Source: Arthrospira sp. PCC 9108 (GTDB lineage Bacteria > Cyanobacteriota > Cyanobacteriia > Cyanobacteriales > Microcoleaceae). From it: DNA of 64,000 nucleotides. The position numbers and the translations under genes were made by a program. The number at the start of each line of letters is the position of its first letter. Positions within the stretch are counted from its first letter, which is position 1. Shown in pieces: positions 55,395 through 64,000 of this stretch. Below the pieces are notes generated by a model. It was not told where the DNA came from and did not search any database. It saw only the letters and a list, made by a program, of their open reading frames with translations. Location of the stretch: NCBI GenBank assembly GCA_016745315.1, contig CP066886.1, forward strand, positions 5,270,501 through 5,334,500, in the 5' to 3' direction.

Positions 55395-57119
55395 TTATCT
55401 GTCGCTGGTGGCTTTTTCGGTTGGGCTCAAATTCCCGGGGAGACGGTTAATAGATAGAGGATGCCAAAGTTGTTGGAGACGGTGCGCGGGAAGGGTCAAA
55501 TAAAGAACATCTCCAGGATTTAGCAGGGAGTCTAATAACTTCCAACTATGTATAGTTTGGCTGTTGGTTTCGATGTACAGGGGGACAAAATCAACTCTGG
55601 TGGCGACATCTCTCACCCTTTGTCCGCAAAAGGGATGGTTAGCGGTGATGAGGGTAGCTAGGGCGACCCAAAGACTATCAGCGGTGATGCCATTGCCTAA
55701 AATTCTACCGCCGATCGCCGCTGCCGCAAAGGCGGGCGTAGCAATTTCTGTGGGACTCAAAACGGTCTCAAAATCAAATACCTGCTGAACCATTAACCCA
55801 AATTGAGGGTCTTGGTTACGAACTATCATCCGCAGGTGGGGTGCTATAGCCCTGGCGCTGAGGGCTATTTCTAGGTTGGCGGTGTCGTCACTGGTGACGG
55901 CGAGGAGGGCTTCTGCTTGTCGAACATTGACGCTGTCTAAGACAGACGACAGGGAAGCATCACCTTCGACAAAGGGTATTCTAAGCGATCGCACTGTACT
56001 GATAAAGCGACAGTTAGGATCGCGATCAATGACCACTACCTCATAGCCGCTGTGGTGTAGTTGTTCAGCAATTTGAACACCAATGCCACCCAAACCACAG
56101 ATTATATAATGGTTGCGTTGTGGAACCCGTGTAGCGTTGAGATATTCAGTTAACCTGGTTCCTAGTACAAAGTCATTAAGTAAGGCGTAACAGACACCAA
56201 TTACCCCGGCACCTACTAGCATCATTATGGCGGTGAAGATTTTAATGCTATCAGGGGCATTTTCTGCGACTTTTTCATTACCACCAGCCCCGGTAATCAT
56301 TCCTACTGAAAAATATAGGGAGTCAACTAGGGAATTATCTAAGTTAATGCTTACATAAGTTAGGGTAGCCAAGAAAATTGTCAGCATTAACACCAGGGTT
56401 ATTAAAAGGGCTTTTTTGCCATGCTGTTGAAACTTTTTTAGGCTGTTGATGAATTTCATCCCCCTTTGATAGAGGCTGAAACGCTGGGTGCGGATACTGG
56501 GTTTAGTGGCAATAATTAGGCGATCGCCTACATCAAGTTTTTGTCCATCAATAACTGCTGAAACTAGATCTAAGTGGCTATTATTAGGAATGTAATAGAT
56601 CAGCATTCGATCGCGATCGCACCATAGGTCATGGAGGCTTTTACCGACCCAAGGATGTTCAGGATCGATAAATTCTTCATGAATTGGCCAGGTTTGGTTA
56701 AATAGTCGCAGTTGACCAATAGCACGACTTCCCAAAGCGGCAAAGGTAAACACGGGAGCGGCTAGGGCGGAGACGCTCATGGTAGTATGATCTGGTAAAA
56801 TGCGATCGAGGCTTTGTCCTAAATTAGTATTAAACAGACGGCTAATAATTCGGATTTGGGGATTGAGAATCCTCGCTTGCATTAAAATTGCTAGATTGGT
56901 AGCATCATCATTACCAGCCAGTACGAGGGCATGGGCGCTTTGAATACCAGCGGCTAACAGGGTAGAGGCGGCGCGAAAACTACCGACAACTACATCTGAT
57001 CCTTCACCTTTGACGGGTTGCTCATTCACCCCTACAACAATAGCTCCTTGTTGTCTCAACAGACAAAAAATTTTGTAGCCAGTGCGTCCTAAATTGCAAA
57101 CGATAATTCTAGGTTTCAT
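55395..57119 (-). CDS. Two-RCK ion-channel-like protein with unusual pore
   Basis: 574 residues. N-terminal RCK/TrkA-N domain (RIIVCNLGRTGYKIFCLL, with a TrkA-C-like part to about 215), then two membrane helices (LITLVLMLTIFLATLTYVSI and IFTAIMMLVGAGVIGVCYAL), then a second RCK domain (YIICGLGGIGVQIAEQL, EVVVIDRDPN) and its C-terminal part. The pore loop between the helices reads SLYFSVGMITGAGGNEKV, not the potassium filter TVGYGD. So it is built like a ligand-gated potassium channel, but its selectivity is uncertain. Stand-alone, minus strand. Confidence 0.85.
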   Translation of the reverse strand: MKPRIIVCNLGRTGYKIFCLLRQQGAIVVGVNEQPVKGEGSDVVVGSFRAASTLLAAGIQSAHALVLAGNDDATNLAILMQARILNPQIRIISRLFNTNLGQSLDRILPDHTTMSVSALAAPVFTFAALGSRAIGQLRLFNQTWPIHEEFIDPEHPWVGKSLHDLWCDRDRMLIYYIPNNSHLDLVSAVIDGQKLDVGDRLIIATKPSIRTQRFSLYQRGMKFINSLKKFQQHGKKALLITLVLMLTIFLATLTYVSINLDNSLVDSLYFSVGMITGAGGNEKVAENAPDSIKIFTAIMMLVGAGVIGVCYALLNDFVLGTRLTEYLNATRVPQRNHYIICGLGGIGVQIAEQLHHSGYEVVVIDRDPNCRFISTVRSLRIPFVEGDASLSSVLDSVNVRQAEALLAVTSDDTANLEIALSARAIAPHLRMIVRNQDPQFGLMVQQVFDFETVLSPTEIATPAFAAAAIGGRILGNGITADSLWVALATLITANHPFCGQRVRDVATRVDFVPLYIETNSQTIHSWKLLDSLLNPGDVLYLTLPAHRLQQLWHPLSINRLPGNLSPTEKATSDR

Positions 57120-57307
57120 ATTTCAGGAATTGTGGACTCCCAGGGGAGGGTCTAGGTCTACTGTCGGGTGTGTAATCCACCATTATGACAGCCACAAATT
57201 ATGACAATTGTATCCCATAACACCGTTTGGCGATTAGATAAATACAGGGCGATCGCTATCAATCACCCTGAGTTAGAAAATCTGAGTTAGAAAAACTCTA
57301 GGTCAAT

Positions 57308-58900
57308 CTACCTGTTAGTTAGCAAGGCTTTAGATTGAGATTCTCCGGCTTTGAGCAAGTTTTTATGTAGCTTTACATTCAGTAAGAATAAGCCAGTCCA
57401 TTGGATAGCTATAGCCAGGAAAAAGTCGATAAATTGTGCTGATTCTAAAGTAGCCCAAGGCATAAAAGACAGCAAAAATGGCAGGGGATATTGGTGGGGT
57501 TCTATTGCCATAAGCACTATGGAAATGAAAGGAAATACCAGGATAGCGAGAATAATTCCTCCCGCCCAAAGTTGCGGTTTGATGATTTTATTGAGTAGAA
57601 TTAACTGCGCTACAGTTGCACAAATTAGAATTAAACCACCCAGGAGAACCAAGCTCAAAATCACCTTCAAATTTTGATGATATTGGTAAGAATTTAATTG
57701 AAATTTGGCGGTCAAAATCCAGGGAGTCCACAGGACAATTGTGATCATGATATTAGCTAATATTGCTAACATATTGGGGCTTTTTTCTGCCCATAGTAAA
57801 TCCTGGAATAGTTGGCGATTTTTGAGGTGATTACGGGTAGACTCTCGACGATAACGCGCCCAATCTTGCAAGGGTTGACGCTGAGGAGATAAGGCGGCGA
57901 TCGCCAACAATAAGCACCAGGGAATTACCCCATATAGGAAAAATGTTCCTAAGTCCTGCCATGAGGTAGACCGGATAGGAGTGACAAAACCCAGTAAAAA
58001 TATGTTGAGGCTAAATACTGCTAAATAACTCTGTTTTTTGCTAAGTAATGTGGTGGCGGGGTCACTGAATCGGCGGTTTAAAACTTGCCAAGTTCCCACC
58101 ATTAAAATCACTAAACTTAGGCTCATAAACCCATACCAGGCAGCTATATTATAGCTAACCGGAATATTAAACCATTTAATCCATAAATCCCAGCGATTAT
58201 TAAAATCTTGCCAAGCATTTGGGTTATCGTTTGCTAATCGGGCTACACCAAAGATTAATTGAAAAAATTGTAAGCTGGGAAAGACTATAAATACAGCGAT
58301 TAATGCTCCTAGCCACCCGGCGGCAAATCCTACTAAAGGTAATAGCAGAGATAGGCTAAATAAACTCATGGCGACAATAGCAAATACCCCGTATTGTAAT
58401 AACAGTAATCCCATGGGTATTTGTGCGTTAATAGCCACGACAATCTGCAATGGTAAAGCTAAAGCTAATCCTAGGTATAGTAAAATGGGAACACCCATTA
58501 GCTTTCCGGCTAAAATATCCCGACCTGGTTGAGGACTGAGGCGGATAAAATTGAGGGTGCCGCGCTTTTCCTCTAGGGCCAAATCTTGAATGAGCATATA
58601 CACGCCACCCAACATTAAAGCCATGGGTAAAATCCAATTCAGGGTCATAAATATATCATTCCACCAGGTTTGCCATTCAATGACTATGGGTAACTGTTTA
58701 GAGTCTAGGACATATCGACCATAGGGACTTTTTTCGGTGGGTAATTGAGCATAAAAGAAGAAGATCAGCAGTGCTTGGCTGAGGAGAGAAACACTACTAA
58801 CTAAGGTAATGTTGCGAGGTTTGAGTCTGCCTTTTAATTCTCGAATTAACTGGGGATTCCAGTTAGCTACAGATGCCATCAAATTAGGTATCATAATCAT
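57308..58900 (-). CDS. ABC-2-type exporter permease
   Basis: 530 residues with about twelve hydrophobic segments. The N-terminus NWNPQLIRELKGRLKPRNI is characteristic of an ABC-2 permease family seen in cyanobacteria, and residues around 110-130 include LEEKRGTLNFIRLSPQ, the cytoplasmic element that contacts the ATPase in this family. Downstream of its ATPase (39 bp gap) on the same strand, so together an exporter of unknown cargo. Confidence 0.86.
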   Translation of the reverse strand: MIMIPNLMASVANWNPQLIRELKGRLKPRNITLVSSVSLLSQALLIFFFYAQLPTEKSPYGRYVLDSKQLPIVIEWQTWWNDIFMTLNWILPMALMLGGVYMLIQDLALEEKRGTLNFIRLSPQPGRDILAGKLMGVPILLYLGLALALPLQIVVAINAQIPMGLLLLQYGVFAIVAMSLFSLSLLLPLVGFAAGWLGALIAVFIVFPSLQFFQLIFGVARLANDNPNAWQDFNNRWDLWIKWFNIPVSYNIAAWYGFMSLSLVILMVGTWQVLNRRFSDPATTLLSKKQSYLAVFSLNIFLLGFVTPIRSTSWQDLGTFFLYGVIPWCLLLAIAALSPQRQPLQDWARYRRESTRNHLKNRQLFQDLLWAEKSPNMLAILANIMITIVLWTPWILTAKFQLNSYQYHQNLKVILSLVLLGGLILICATVAQLILLNKIIKPQLWAGGIILAILVFPFISIVLMAIEPHQYPLPFLLSFMPWATLESAQFIDFFLAIAIQWTGLFLLNVKLHKNLLKAGESQSKALLTNR

Positions 58901-58939
58901 TACCTGAAGTCAAGAATAGTTGGTTAATTGTGAGCGGTT

Positions 58940-59890
58940 TTAAGATGCCTGTTTATGTCCCAATTTCAAGAAAATTGATTCTAAATTCTCCTGGGTGGGA
59001 TAAAATTGGGTAATAGGTAAACCTGCATCTATGAGCGATCGCAATAAAAGGACCTGTGTTTCTAAATCACCGGTAAACTGCACCCGTATCTGTTGAGTTT
59101 CGGGAATTACTTCCCACTCTTCTATATTGGCACAATTTTTTAAATGTGTAACTAAGGGATTAACAGGTCCGAGAGTGGAAATGAAAATTTGTTGATTACT
59201 CAGGCGCTGATAGAGTTCGGCTAAAGATGTACTCTCGACTAAATAGCCAAGTTCCATAATACCGATAGATGTACAAAAATCCTCTAAATCGCTGAGAACA
59301 TGGGAAGAAATGAGAATTGTCATTCCGGCTTCTCGGAGGGTTTTAATGATGTCGCGAAACTGTTGGCGGGCGATGGGGTCTAACCCGGAAACGGGTTCAT
59401 CAAGCAACAGCAAGAGGGGTTGATGAATTACTGTCCGCCCTAAACTTAACCTTTGTTTCATCCCCCGAGACAGGGTAGCAATTAGGCTATGGCGTTTATG
59501 GGTAAGATCCACTAATTCTAAAACTTCATAAATCCGTTGCGATCGCTTAGGTTCTCGGAGATAATATAATCCAGCGAAATAGTCGAGATAATCCTCAACT
59601 GTCAGATCATCATAGAGGGGAAAATCATCAGGGAGATAGCCAATATACTGCTTTAAAGTGGGATTAGTGCGATCGCGTAATAGCCTTTCTCCGTGAATAT
59701 AAATCTCTCCGGTTGAGGGTTCTTCTGCAGTCGCCAGCATCCGCAGTAGGGTAGTTTTTCCCGCCCCATTAGGGCCAATCAATCCGTAAACTTCCCCCGC
59801 CGCCACCTGTAGGTCAAGGTCATGAACTGCTATATGGCGGTCAAATTGTTTGGTTAGTCCCCGGGTTTCAATCGCCAATTCTTTAGCCAT
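58940..59890 (-). CDS. ABC exporter ATP-binding protein
   Basis: 316 residues. Walker A GPNGAGKTTLLRML, Q-loop YIGYLPDDFPLYDDLTV, signature LSRGMKQRLSLGRTV (LSRGM rather than LSGGQ, as is common in CcmA/NatA-type ATPases), Walker B LLLLLDEPVSGLDP and H-loop ISSHVLSDLE. The C-terminal 90 residues form the regulatory part of ABC-2 ATPases. Pairs with the following permease. Confidence 0.92.
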   Translation of the reverse strand: MAKELAIETRGLTKQFDRHIAVHDLDLQVAAGEVYGLIGPNGAGKTTLLRMLATAEEPSTGEIYIHGERLLRDRTNPTLKQYIGYLPDDFPLYDDLTVEDYLDYFAGLYYLREPKRSQRIYEVLELVDLTHKRHSLIATLSRGMKQRLSLGRTVIHQPLLLLLDEPVSGLDPIARQQFRDIIKTLREAGMTILISSHVLSDLEDFCTSIGIMELGYLVESTSLAELYQRLSNQQIFISTLGPVNPLVTHLKNCANIEEWEVIPETQQIRVQFTGDLETQVLLLRSLIDAGLPITQFYPTQENLESIFLKLGHKQAS

Positions 59891-60017
59891 AAGGGGTATT
59901 TTGTGAATTGTTATTTTGGACTACAATACTGACTGTTCTGGTTACGGAAGGATGATGATTATTGTTGCGAGTTTCCCCGTATATAGGGATAATAAACCCA
60001 GTGATGAGCATTAATCG

Positions 60018-60602
60018 ATGAGCAGAATTGCCTTGTTTGGAACCAGCGCCGATCCTCCCACAGAAGGCCACCAGTCTATTCTAACTCAACTAGCTCAGAA
60101 ATTCGATCGCGTTTTAGTCTGGGCTGCTGATAACCCTTTTAAGTCTCATGGGGCTTCCCTGGACCATCGACAAGCCATGCTAGAGGTGTTGATTAACTCA
60201 ATTTATCCACCCCGAAATAATATTTTGCTCAAACCAGAACTTAGCAGTCGTCGCACCATTGAAACCGTCCACCAGGCTCGGAAATCTTGGCTTAATGATC
60301 ACTTTACCCTAGTTATCGGCTCAGATTTGGTATCACAGATACCCCGTTGGTATAAAATTAATGATCTGTTGGGTGAGGTTAACTTATTAGTGGTTCCCCG
60401 ACCAGGCTACGACATTGAAGACTCCGATTTGGCGAAACTGCGGGAGTTAGGGGGAAAAGTGGCGATCGCCAATTGGCAGGGTTTACCTGTTTCCTCCACT
60501 GATTTTCGCCAAGCAGGTGATCCCCATCCCATTCCGGCGGCGGTGGCTGATTATATCGCCCGCAATAATTTATATCAATCTAGTTCTGGCCAGCAGTCCT
60601 GA
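60018..60602 (+). CDS. nadD: Nicotinate-nucleotide adenylyltransferase (NadD)
   Basis: Forms nicotinate adenine dinucleotide from nicotinate mononucleotide and ATP in NAD synthesis. 194 residues. Nucleotidyltransferase motif FGTSADPPTEGHQSIL, GSDLVSQIPRWYKIND in the centre and LPVSSTDFRQ near the C-terminus (the SSTxIR-type motif). Two bases separate its stop from the start of the Nudix gene, so the pair is one operon. Confidence 0.93.
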   Translation: MSRIALFGTSADPPTEGHQSILTQLAQKFDRVLVWAADNPFKSHGASLDHRQAMLEVLINSIYPPRNNILLKPELSSRRTIETVHQARKSWLNDHFTLVIGSDLVSQIPRWYKINDLLGEVNLLVVPRPGYDIEDSDLAKLRELGGKVAIANWQGLPVSSTDFRQAGDPHPIPAAVADYIARNNLYQSSSGQQS

Positions 60603-60604
60603 AT

Positions 60605-61339
60605 ATGGCAGGAAATCCCCCACAACCATCGACTAGCCACCCCCTCGCTGACTTTAAGGTAGGAGTGGATAATATTATTTTTTCCATTGATACCGCTGCT
60701 CATCGCCTGTTGGTATTATTGGTAATGCGACAACAGCAACCTTTTTGCGATCGTTGGAGTCTTCCGGGGACCTTAGTGCGTCAAGGGGAATCTTTAGAAG
60801 ATGCAGCTTATCGGATTTTAGATGAAAAAATCAAGGTAGAAAACCTTTATTTAGAACAGCTTTATAGTTTTGGCGGACCCCATCGCGATCCGCGAGAAAG
60901 TGCAGGGAGTTATAATGTTCGTTACCTATCTGTGAGTTATTTTGCCCTAGTTAGATTTGAGGAAGCCCAACTAATTCCTAATCAATCAACCGGGGTAGCT
61001 TGGTATCCCATAGAAGAAGTACCATCTCTAGCATTTGACCATAATCAGATTTTAGAATATGGATATCGTCGCCTGCGTAATAAGTTAGAATACAGTCCAG
61101 TAGCTTTTGATGTACTGCCAGAACTCTTTACCCTAGGGGAATTATACCAATTTTATCTAACAGTTTTAGGTGAGGGTTTCTCGGACTATTCCAATTTTCG
61201 CGCCCGTTTACTCAAGCTAGGCTTTCTGTCTGACACAGGTATCAAAACCTCTCGCGGCGCAGGACGACCCGCCACCCTCTACCGCTTCGACGCTGAAGCC
61301 TTTAGCCCCTTAAAGGATAAACCTTTAGTTTTTGTCTAG
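60605..61339 (+). CDS. Nudix-domain protein with winged helix, NrtR-like regulator
   Basis: 244 residues: Nudix domain (10-150) and C-terminal winged helix (about 165-240: DYSNFRARLLKLGFLSD, GRPATLYRF), the layout of NrtR, repressor of NAD genes that senses ADP-ribose. The Nudix box reads GTLVRQGESLEDAAYRILDEK: the first Glu of REUxEE is Ile and the last is Lys, so hydrolysis is doubtful and a sensing role likelier. Coupling with nadD supports a role in NAD homeostasis. A catalytic role cannot be excluded. Confidence 0.82.
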   Translation: MAGNPPQPSTSHPLADFKVGVDNIIFSIDTAAHRLLVLLVMRQQQPFCDRWSLPGTLVRQGESLEDAAYRILDEKIKVENLYLEQLYSFGGPHRDPRESAGSYNVRYLSVSYFALVRFEEAQLIPNQSTGVAWYPIEEVPSLAFDHNQILEYGYRRLRNKLEYSPVAFDVLPELFTLGELYQFYLTVLGEGFSDYSNFRARLLKLGFLSDTGIKTSRGAGRPATLYRFDAEAFSPLKDKPLVFV

Positions 61340-61400
61340 TGCGCTACAGCCAATTCAAATAGTAAGTAATTATCAATTACTAATTATTACACATATCGTA

Positions 61401-61459
61401 GGGTGCGTCAGAGGGATAACCTATCGGGTCAACGGCAAATTTTGTTCATCTGACGCACC
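61401..61459. repeat. Inverted repeat GGTGCGTCAGA / TCTGACGCACC
   Basis: Perfect 11-bp arms at about 61402-61412 and 61449-61459 with 36 bp between them. Lies in the gene-free stretch 61340-61632 between the convergent Nudix and glycosyltransferase genes; could act as a bidirectional transcript end, but there is no T-run. Confidence 0.6.
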
Positions 61460-61500
61460 ACCCATATGGTGGTCAAGAAACCCGGTTTCTCAGTCGAAAC

Positions 61501-61632
61501 GGTGGGGCGGGTTTATTAATATCGTCGTGGGAATGGAGAATTGACAGCAGGTGGGGCGGGTTTATTAAGATGGTTGTGGGGATGGAGAATTGACAGCGGA
61601 GGCGCGCCCCTACAATTAATAATTATTAATTA
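61501..61632. repeat. Short GGTGGGGCGGGTTTATTA repeats
   Basis: Two direct copies of a unit beginning GGTGGGGCGGGTTTATTA at 61501 and 61550 (period 49), each followed by GGAATGGAGAATTGACAGC-like sequence, ending with GCGCGCCCCTACAATT and an ATTATTAATT tract. Shares the GGGGCGGGTT core and CGCCCCTAC end with the arrays at 9.1 and 51.6-52.0 kb. Confidence 0.65.
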
Positions 61633-64000
61633 TCAATTATTAATTAAACTTAATGCTTGTAAGTCCTGTTTGGCTTGCATAAAGCGCCCTTGTAACAGGG
61701 CAGAAACCCCCCGTAATACTAAAAACTCTGGTTGTTCAGGGCTTAACTCTAAGGCAGGTTTTAGGGCAATTTCGGCAGCTCTAGCGTTAAAATTATATAG
61801 GTGTACAAAGGCGAGATAACCATGGGCGAAGGGGTTATTAGGATCGAGTTTGGTGACTGTTTCTAAAGCAGCGATCGCTCCATTTACATCCTGTTCTAAC
61901 ACGGAAGCTAAAGCTAGGCTATATGCTAGGTTTAAATTATCCGGTTCTTGGTTTAACCTATAGGCTAGGGTTTTTTGGGCCTGTTTGGTATAGTCCTGGA
62001 CAGGATCATATTGGTTAATGCGACGAATTTCATTAAAAATTACCTCCAGTCCCTGTATACCCTGGGGAAGTTTTAGGGCGAGTTGTTGAAGTTGGGTAAT
62101 TAAATCCAATTCTGGGGCGGGTGAGGGGGCTGCATTAGGGTCAATGGTGAGGGTAATGGGGGGGGAGGCGATCGCATAGGTTTCCCCGGTTTCTCGGCTT
62201 AAATAGGTGGCTTGCAGGGTATAATTGCCCGGTGTAGCATCCGGTGGCGGCAGCATAGCCATGCGTTCAACCACCTCGAACCCTGTGGCTGTGTCTTCTG
62301 GTAATTCTAGCCGTCCTGAACCTATGGCGCGATCGTGGAACCATTGGGTATTATTGTCATCATCTGATCCAGTCCAAGTTAATAACACCAAACCCGACTC
62401 AAGCTGTTGTGGGGGACCTGACCAAATGTAGGTAATGGGAATGGGAGTCCCTGGGGGGGTGCTTTCAGGAACAATTACCGCCTCTAAATTCACGACCTCA
62501 GAAATATCGGCGCGGGGGGAAACTTCCACGGGTGAGGGGGTGCAACGATGGAGGTTTAAAGTGCTACCATCTGGTAGGAGCCAATTACGATAAACTGGGA
62601 ATTGAGGACCTTGGGCGATCGCCGTTACCATCAAGGCTTGGGCTTCTTTAATGCGATCGACAGAACCCTGATCTCCCGTTTTGGTGATAAACCAACAAAG
62701 GGAACCAGCATCTTGAGAAACTTCGTCATAAGCAATACCCACCTGGCGACCGTAGACCTGAAAATCTTTAATTGCGCCATAGTAGTCGATATTATGCTGA
62801 TTGATATTTTCCGTGGAAGGCAAAACCCCGATGGTATTCTGTAGGTAGGGTTCGGCTGCCAAAATGGTTGATATAATTTCTGGGTGAGGCCAGTTAACGC
62901 CTATTTCGGCGTGGCGGGTATTTCCGGGACTTAGCAAGCTGCGGAATTGTTGACCGGGAACTCCACCCACGGGCCACAGAGTTAAGATCATTAACAACAC
63001 AGCTAGGGCTAAAGTTCCCCAACGCACTCTCACCCCCCACCATTTCGGCCAGAGGGTGAGTCCCCAAGCTAATACAATTGAGAGCATGGGTAATAGGGCG
63101 AAATTGTAGCGAAAGTCTTTATTGGGGTTGAGAGAACAGAGTAAATATCCCCCAATGAGAAAGACTCCTAACCAGGCGAAACTAGATTTCGGGGTGTCTG
63201 GGGGAAGGCTGCGCCACCGAATTAGGTAAAGTAAAAAACCGACAATGGGAACTAATAATAACGGCCAGGACACATGGTCCGGGAGGAGACTTAGATAGTA
63301 GGTCCAGGCTTCGGGGTCGGTTAAGGGAGGATCTCCTTCGGCGCGCGCGGCGTATATAGTGGCCCGTTGTACTGATGTGATCATTAACAGCCAGGTATTT
63401 GACAGCCACGGACCGAAGACTAACACAGACAGCAAGCCAGCGATCGCCATTTGAAAAAACCTTCCCCAGTCCCGTCTTTTTAGGGTTCCCACCGTTACCC
63501 ACAACAGGGGAACAAACAAAAATAGGGCGGTGGTTTGTTTGACTAAAAATGCCAGTCCTACGGATATTCCTACGGCGATCGCCCATAACCACTGATAACG
63601 CGGTTGTTCACATTTGCGCCACATAGTCAGCAGGAAAAAACAGAAGGCGACACTGGCCGTGACGGGATAATCTAGGAGATATTCAAAACGATATAAATAT
63701 AATGCCGGGAGTAATAAGCATAAACCCGCCGCCCATAAAGCTACTTGGCGGTTAAAAAGTTGGCATCCGATACCGTACACAGACCCTAGTAATATGGCAC
63801 TAAAAAGCAGATGCACTAGGTTGGCAGTGTCTGGACTAGGATCCCATATATTTTGAAAGGGAATGGTGAGAATATATACTAGGGGGGGGATTTTGGCTGA
63901 CAGGTTCCAGATATAATCCCACCATTGACCAGAAAACCATTGGGGGTCCTCGAAGGCGCGGCGATAGATCAGGCTTCCTGTTAGGTAATAGGCGGGGTCC
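61633..64000 (-). CDS. GT39-type membrane glycosyltransferase with TPR tail (5' end outside window)
   Basis: The frame stays open from the right edge (DPAYYLTGSL at its first readable codons), so the GTG at 63816 is not the start; at least 788 residues are visible. The first part has many membrane helices and resembles dolichyl-phosphate-mannose-type (GT39/ArnT) transferases, with SLNPNKDFRYNFALLPML in a later loop. A periplasmic beta-rich domain follows (around TLQATYLSRETGETYA), and the C-terminus has TPR repeats (AIAALETVTKLDPNNPFAHG; EIALKPALELSPEQPEF). Adds sugars from lipid carriers to protein or lipid; acceptor unknown. Confidence 0.82.
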   Translation of the reverse strand, partial: DPAYYLTGSLIYRRAFEDPQWFSGQWWDYIWNLSAKIPPLVYILTIPFQNIWDPSPDTANLVHLLFSAILLGSVYGIGCQLFNRQVALWAAGLCLLLPALYLYRFEYLLDYPVTASVAFCFFLLTMWRKCEQPRYQWLWAIAVGISVGLAFLVKQTTALFLFVPLLWVTVGTLKRRDWGRFFQMAIAGLLSVLVFGPWLSNTWLLMITSVQRATIYAARAEGDPPLTDPEAWTYYLSLLPDHVSWPLLLVPIVGFLLYLIRWRSLPPDTPKSSFAWLGVFLIGGYLLCSLNPNKDFRYNFALLPMLSIVLAWGLTLWPKWWGVRVRWGTLALAVLLMILTLWPVGGVPGQQFRSLLSPGNTRHAEIGVNWPHPEIISTILAAEPYLQNTIGVLPSTENINQHNIDYYGAIKDFQVYGRQVGIAYDEVSQDAGSLCWFITKTGDQGSVDRIKEAQALMVTAIAQGPQFPVYRNWLLPDGSTLNLHRCTPSPVEVSPRADISEVVNLEAVIVPESTPPGTPIPITYIWSGPPQQLESGLVLLTWTGSDDDNNTQWFHDRAIGSGRLELPEDTATGFEVVERMAMLPPPDATPGNYTLQATYLSRETGETYAIASPPITLTIDPNAAPSPAPELDLITQLQQLALKLPQGIQGLEVIFNEIRRINQYDPVQDYTKQAQKTLAYRLNQEPDNLNLAYSLALASVLEQDVNGAIAALETVTKLDPNNPFAHGYLAFVHLYNFNARAAEIALKPALELSPEQPEFLVLRGVSALLQGRFMQAKQDLQALSLINN

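Noticed and set aside
1..64000. tRNA or rRNA genes
   Set aside because: I looked for tRNA-like TTCGANTC/CCA arms and rRNA signatures in the gene-free stretches and saw none; a covariance-model scan would be needed to be certain.

Overview
The window is chromosomal DNA from a filamentous, Oscillatoriales-type cyanobacterium. Evidence: very frequent HIP1 octamers (GCGATCGC); the alkane pair ado/aar, sqdX, ggpS and a cyanobacterial Mrp operon; several protein families known almost only from cyanobacteria; and a DnaB intein at the site used in Synechocystis. The gene content and the GGGGCGGGTT-type palindromic repeats would fit Arthrospira/Limnospira, but the genus is inferred. No rRNA, tRNA, CRISPR array or prophage was recognised.

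Layout. 0.5-3.4 kb: acyl-ACP reductase (aar) and aldehyde-deformylating oxygenase (ado) on the minus strand, separated by a decayed TnpB-type transposase gene and preceded by an IS-end-like hairpin. 3.4-9.1 kb, plus strand: sugar ABC permease, frameshifted DUF3153 lipoprotein, sqdX, GAF-GAF-PAS adenylate cyclase. 9.1-9.5 kb: 92-bp tandem repeats. 9.8-12.5 kb: adhE. 12.6-18.3 kb: eight-gene Mrp-type antiporter operon with two MrpD paralogues. 18.3-22.1 kb, minus strand: ABC1/AarF kinase, SLBB polysaccharide-export protein, DUF7219 protein. 22.3-29.7 kb: compatible-solute locus with glucosylglycerol hydrolase (frameshifted), ggpS, glpD and gpsA. 29.7-40.9 kb: signalling block with two histidine kinases, a diguanylate cyclase, a STAS protein, an ATPase-like (SiaB/DUF6272-like) protein and a decayed dCache-HAMP-PAS-cyclase gene. 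41-45.5 kb: glycosyltransferase with 148-bp tandem repeats at its end, Zn-protease-family protein, sigma-like protein, IS607 relic. 45.7-51.6 kb: potB and potC split by a small opposite gene, HD-like protein, pyruvate kinase. 51.6-54.4 kb: more repeats, dnaB with a mini-intein, rplI. 54.5-64 kb: glnQ-type ATPase, two-RCK channel-like protein, ABC-2 exporter, nadD plus NrtR-like Nudix gene, and a GT39 glycosyltransferase running off the right edge.

How genes work together. AAR makes fatty aldehydes that ADO turns into alkanes. GgpS uses glycerol 3-phosphate, whose pool GpsA and GlpD set, and the hydrolase would break glucosylglycerol down; together they suggest a salt-acclimation locus. The Mrp operon fits Na+/H+ homeostasis in a saline or alkaline habitat. 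The signalling block resembles, in domain order, the SiaA-B-C-D partner-switch module of Pseudomonas, with a cyclase-type sensor in place of the phosphatase.

Three genes (DUF3153, glucosylglycerol hydrolase, SiaB-like) are broken only by one-base length changes in homopolymer runs. These could be sequencing errors, so those genes may be intact in the organism. The sensor-cyclase gene has several stops and frameshifts and looks truly decayed. All calls come from reading motifs; no database search was possible.
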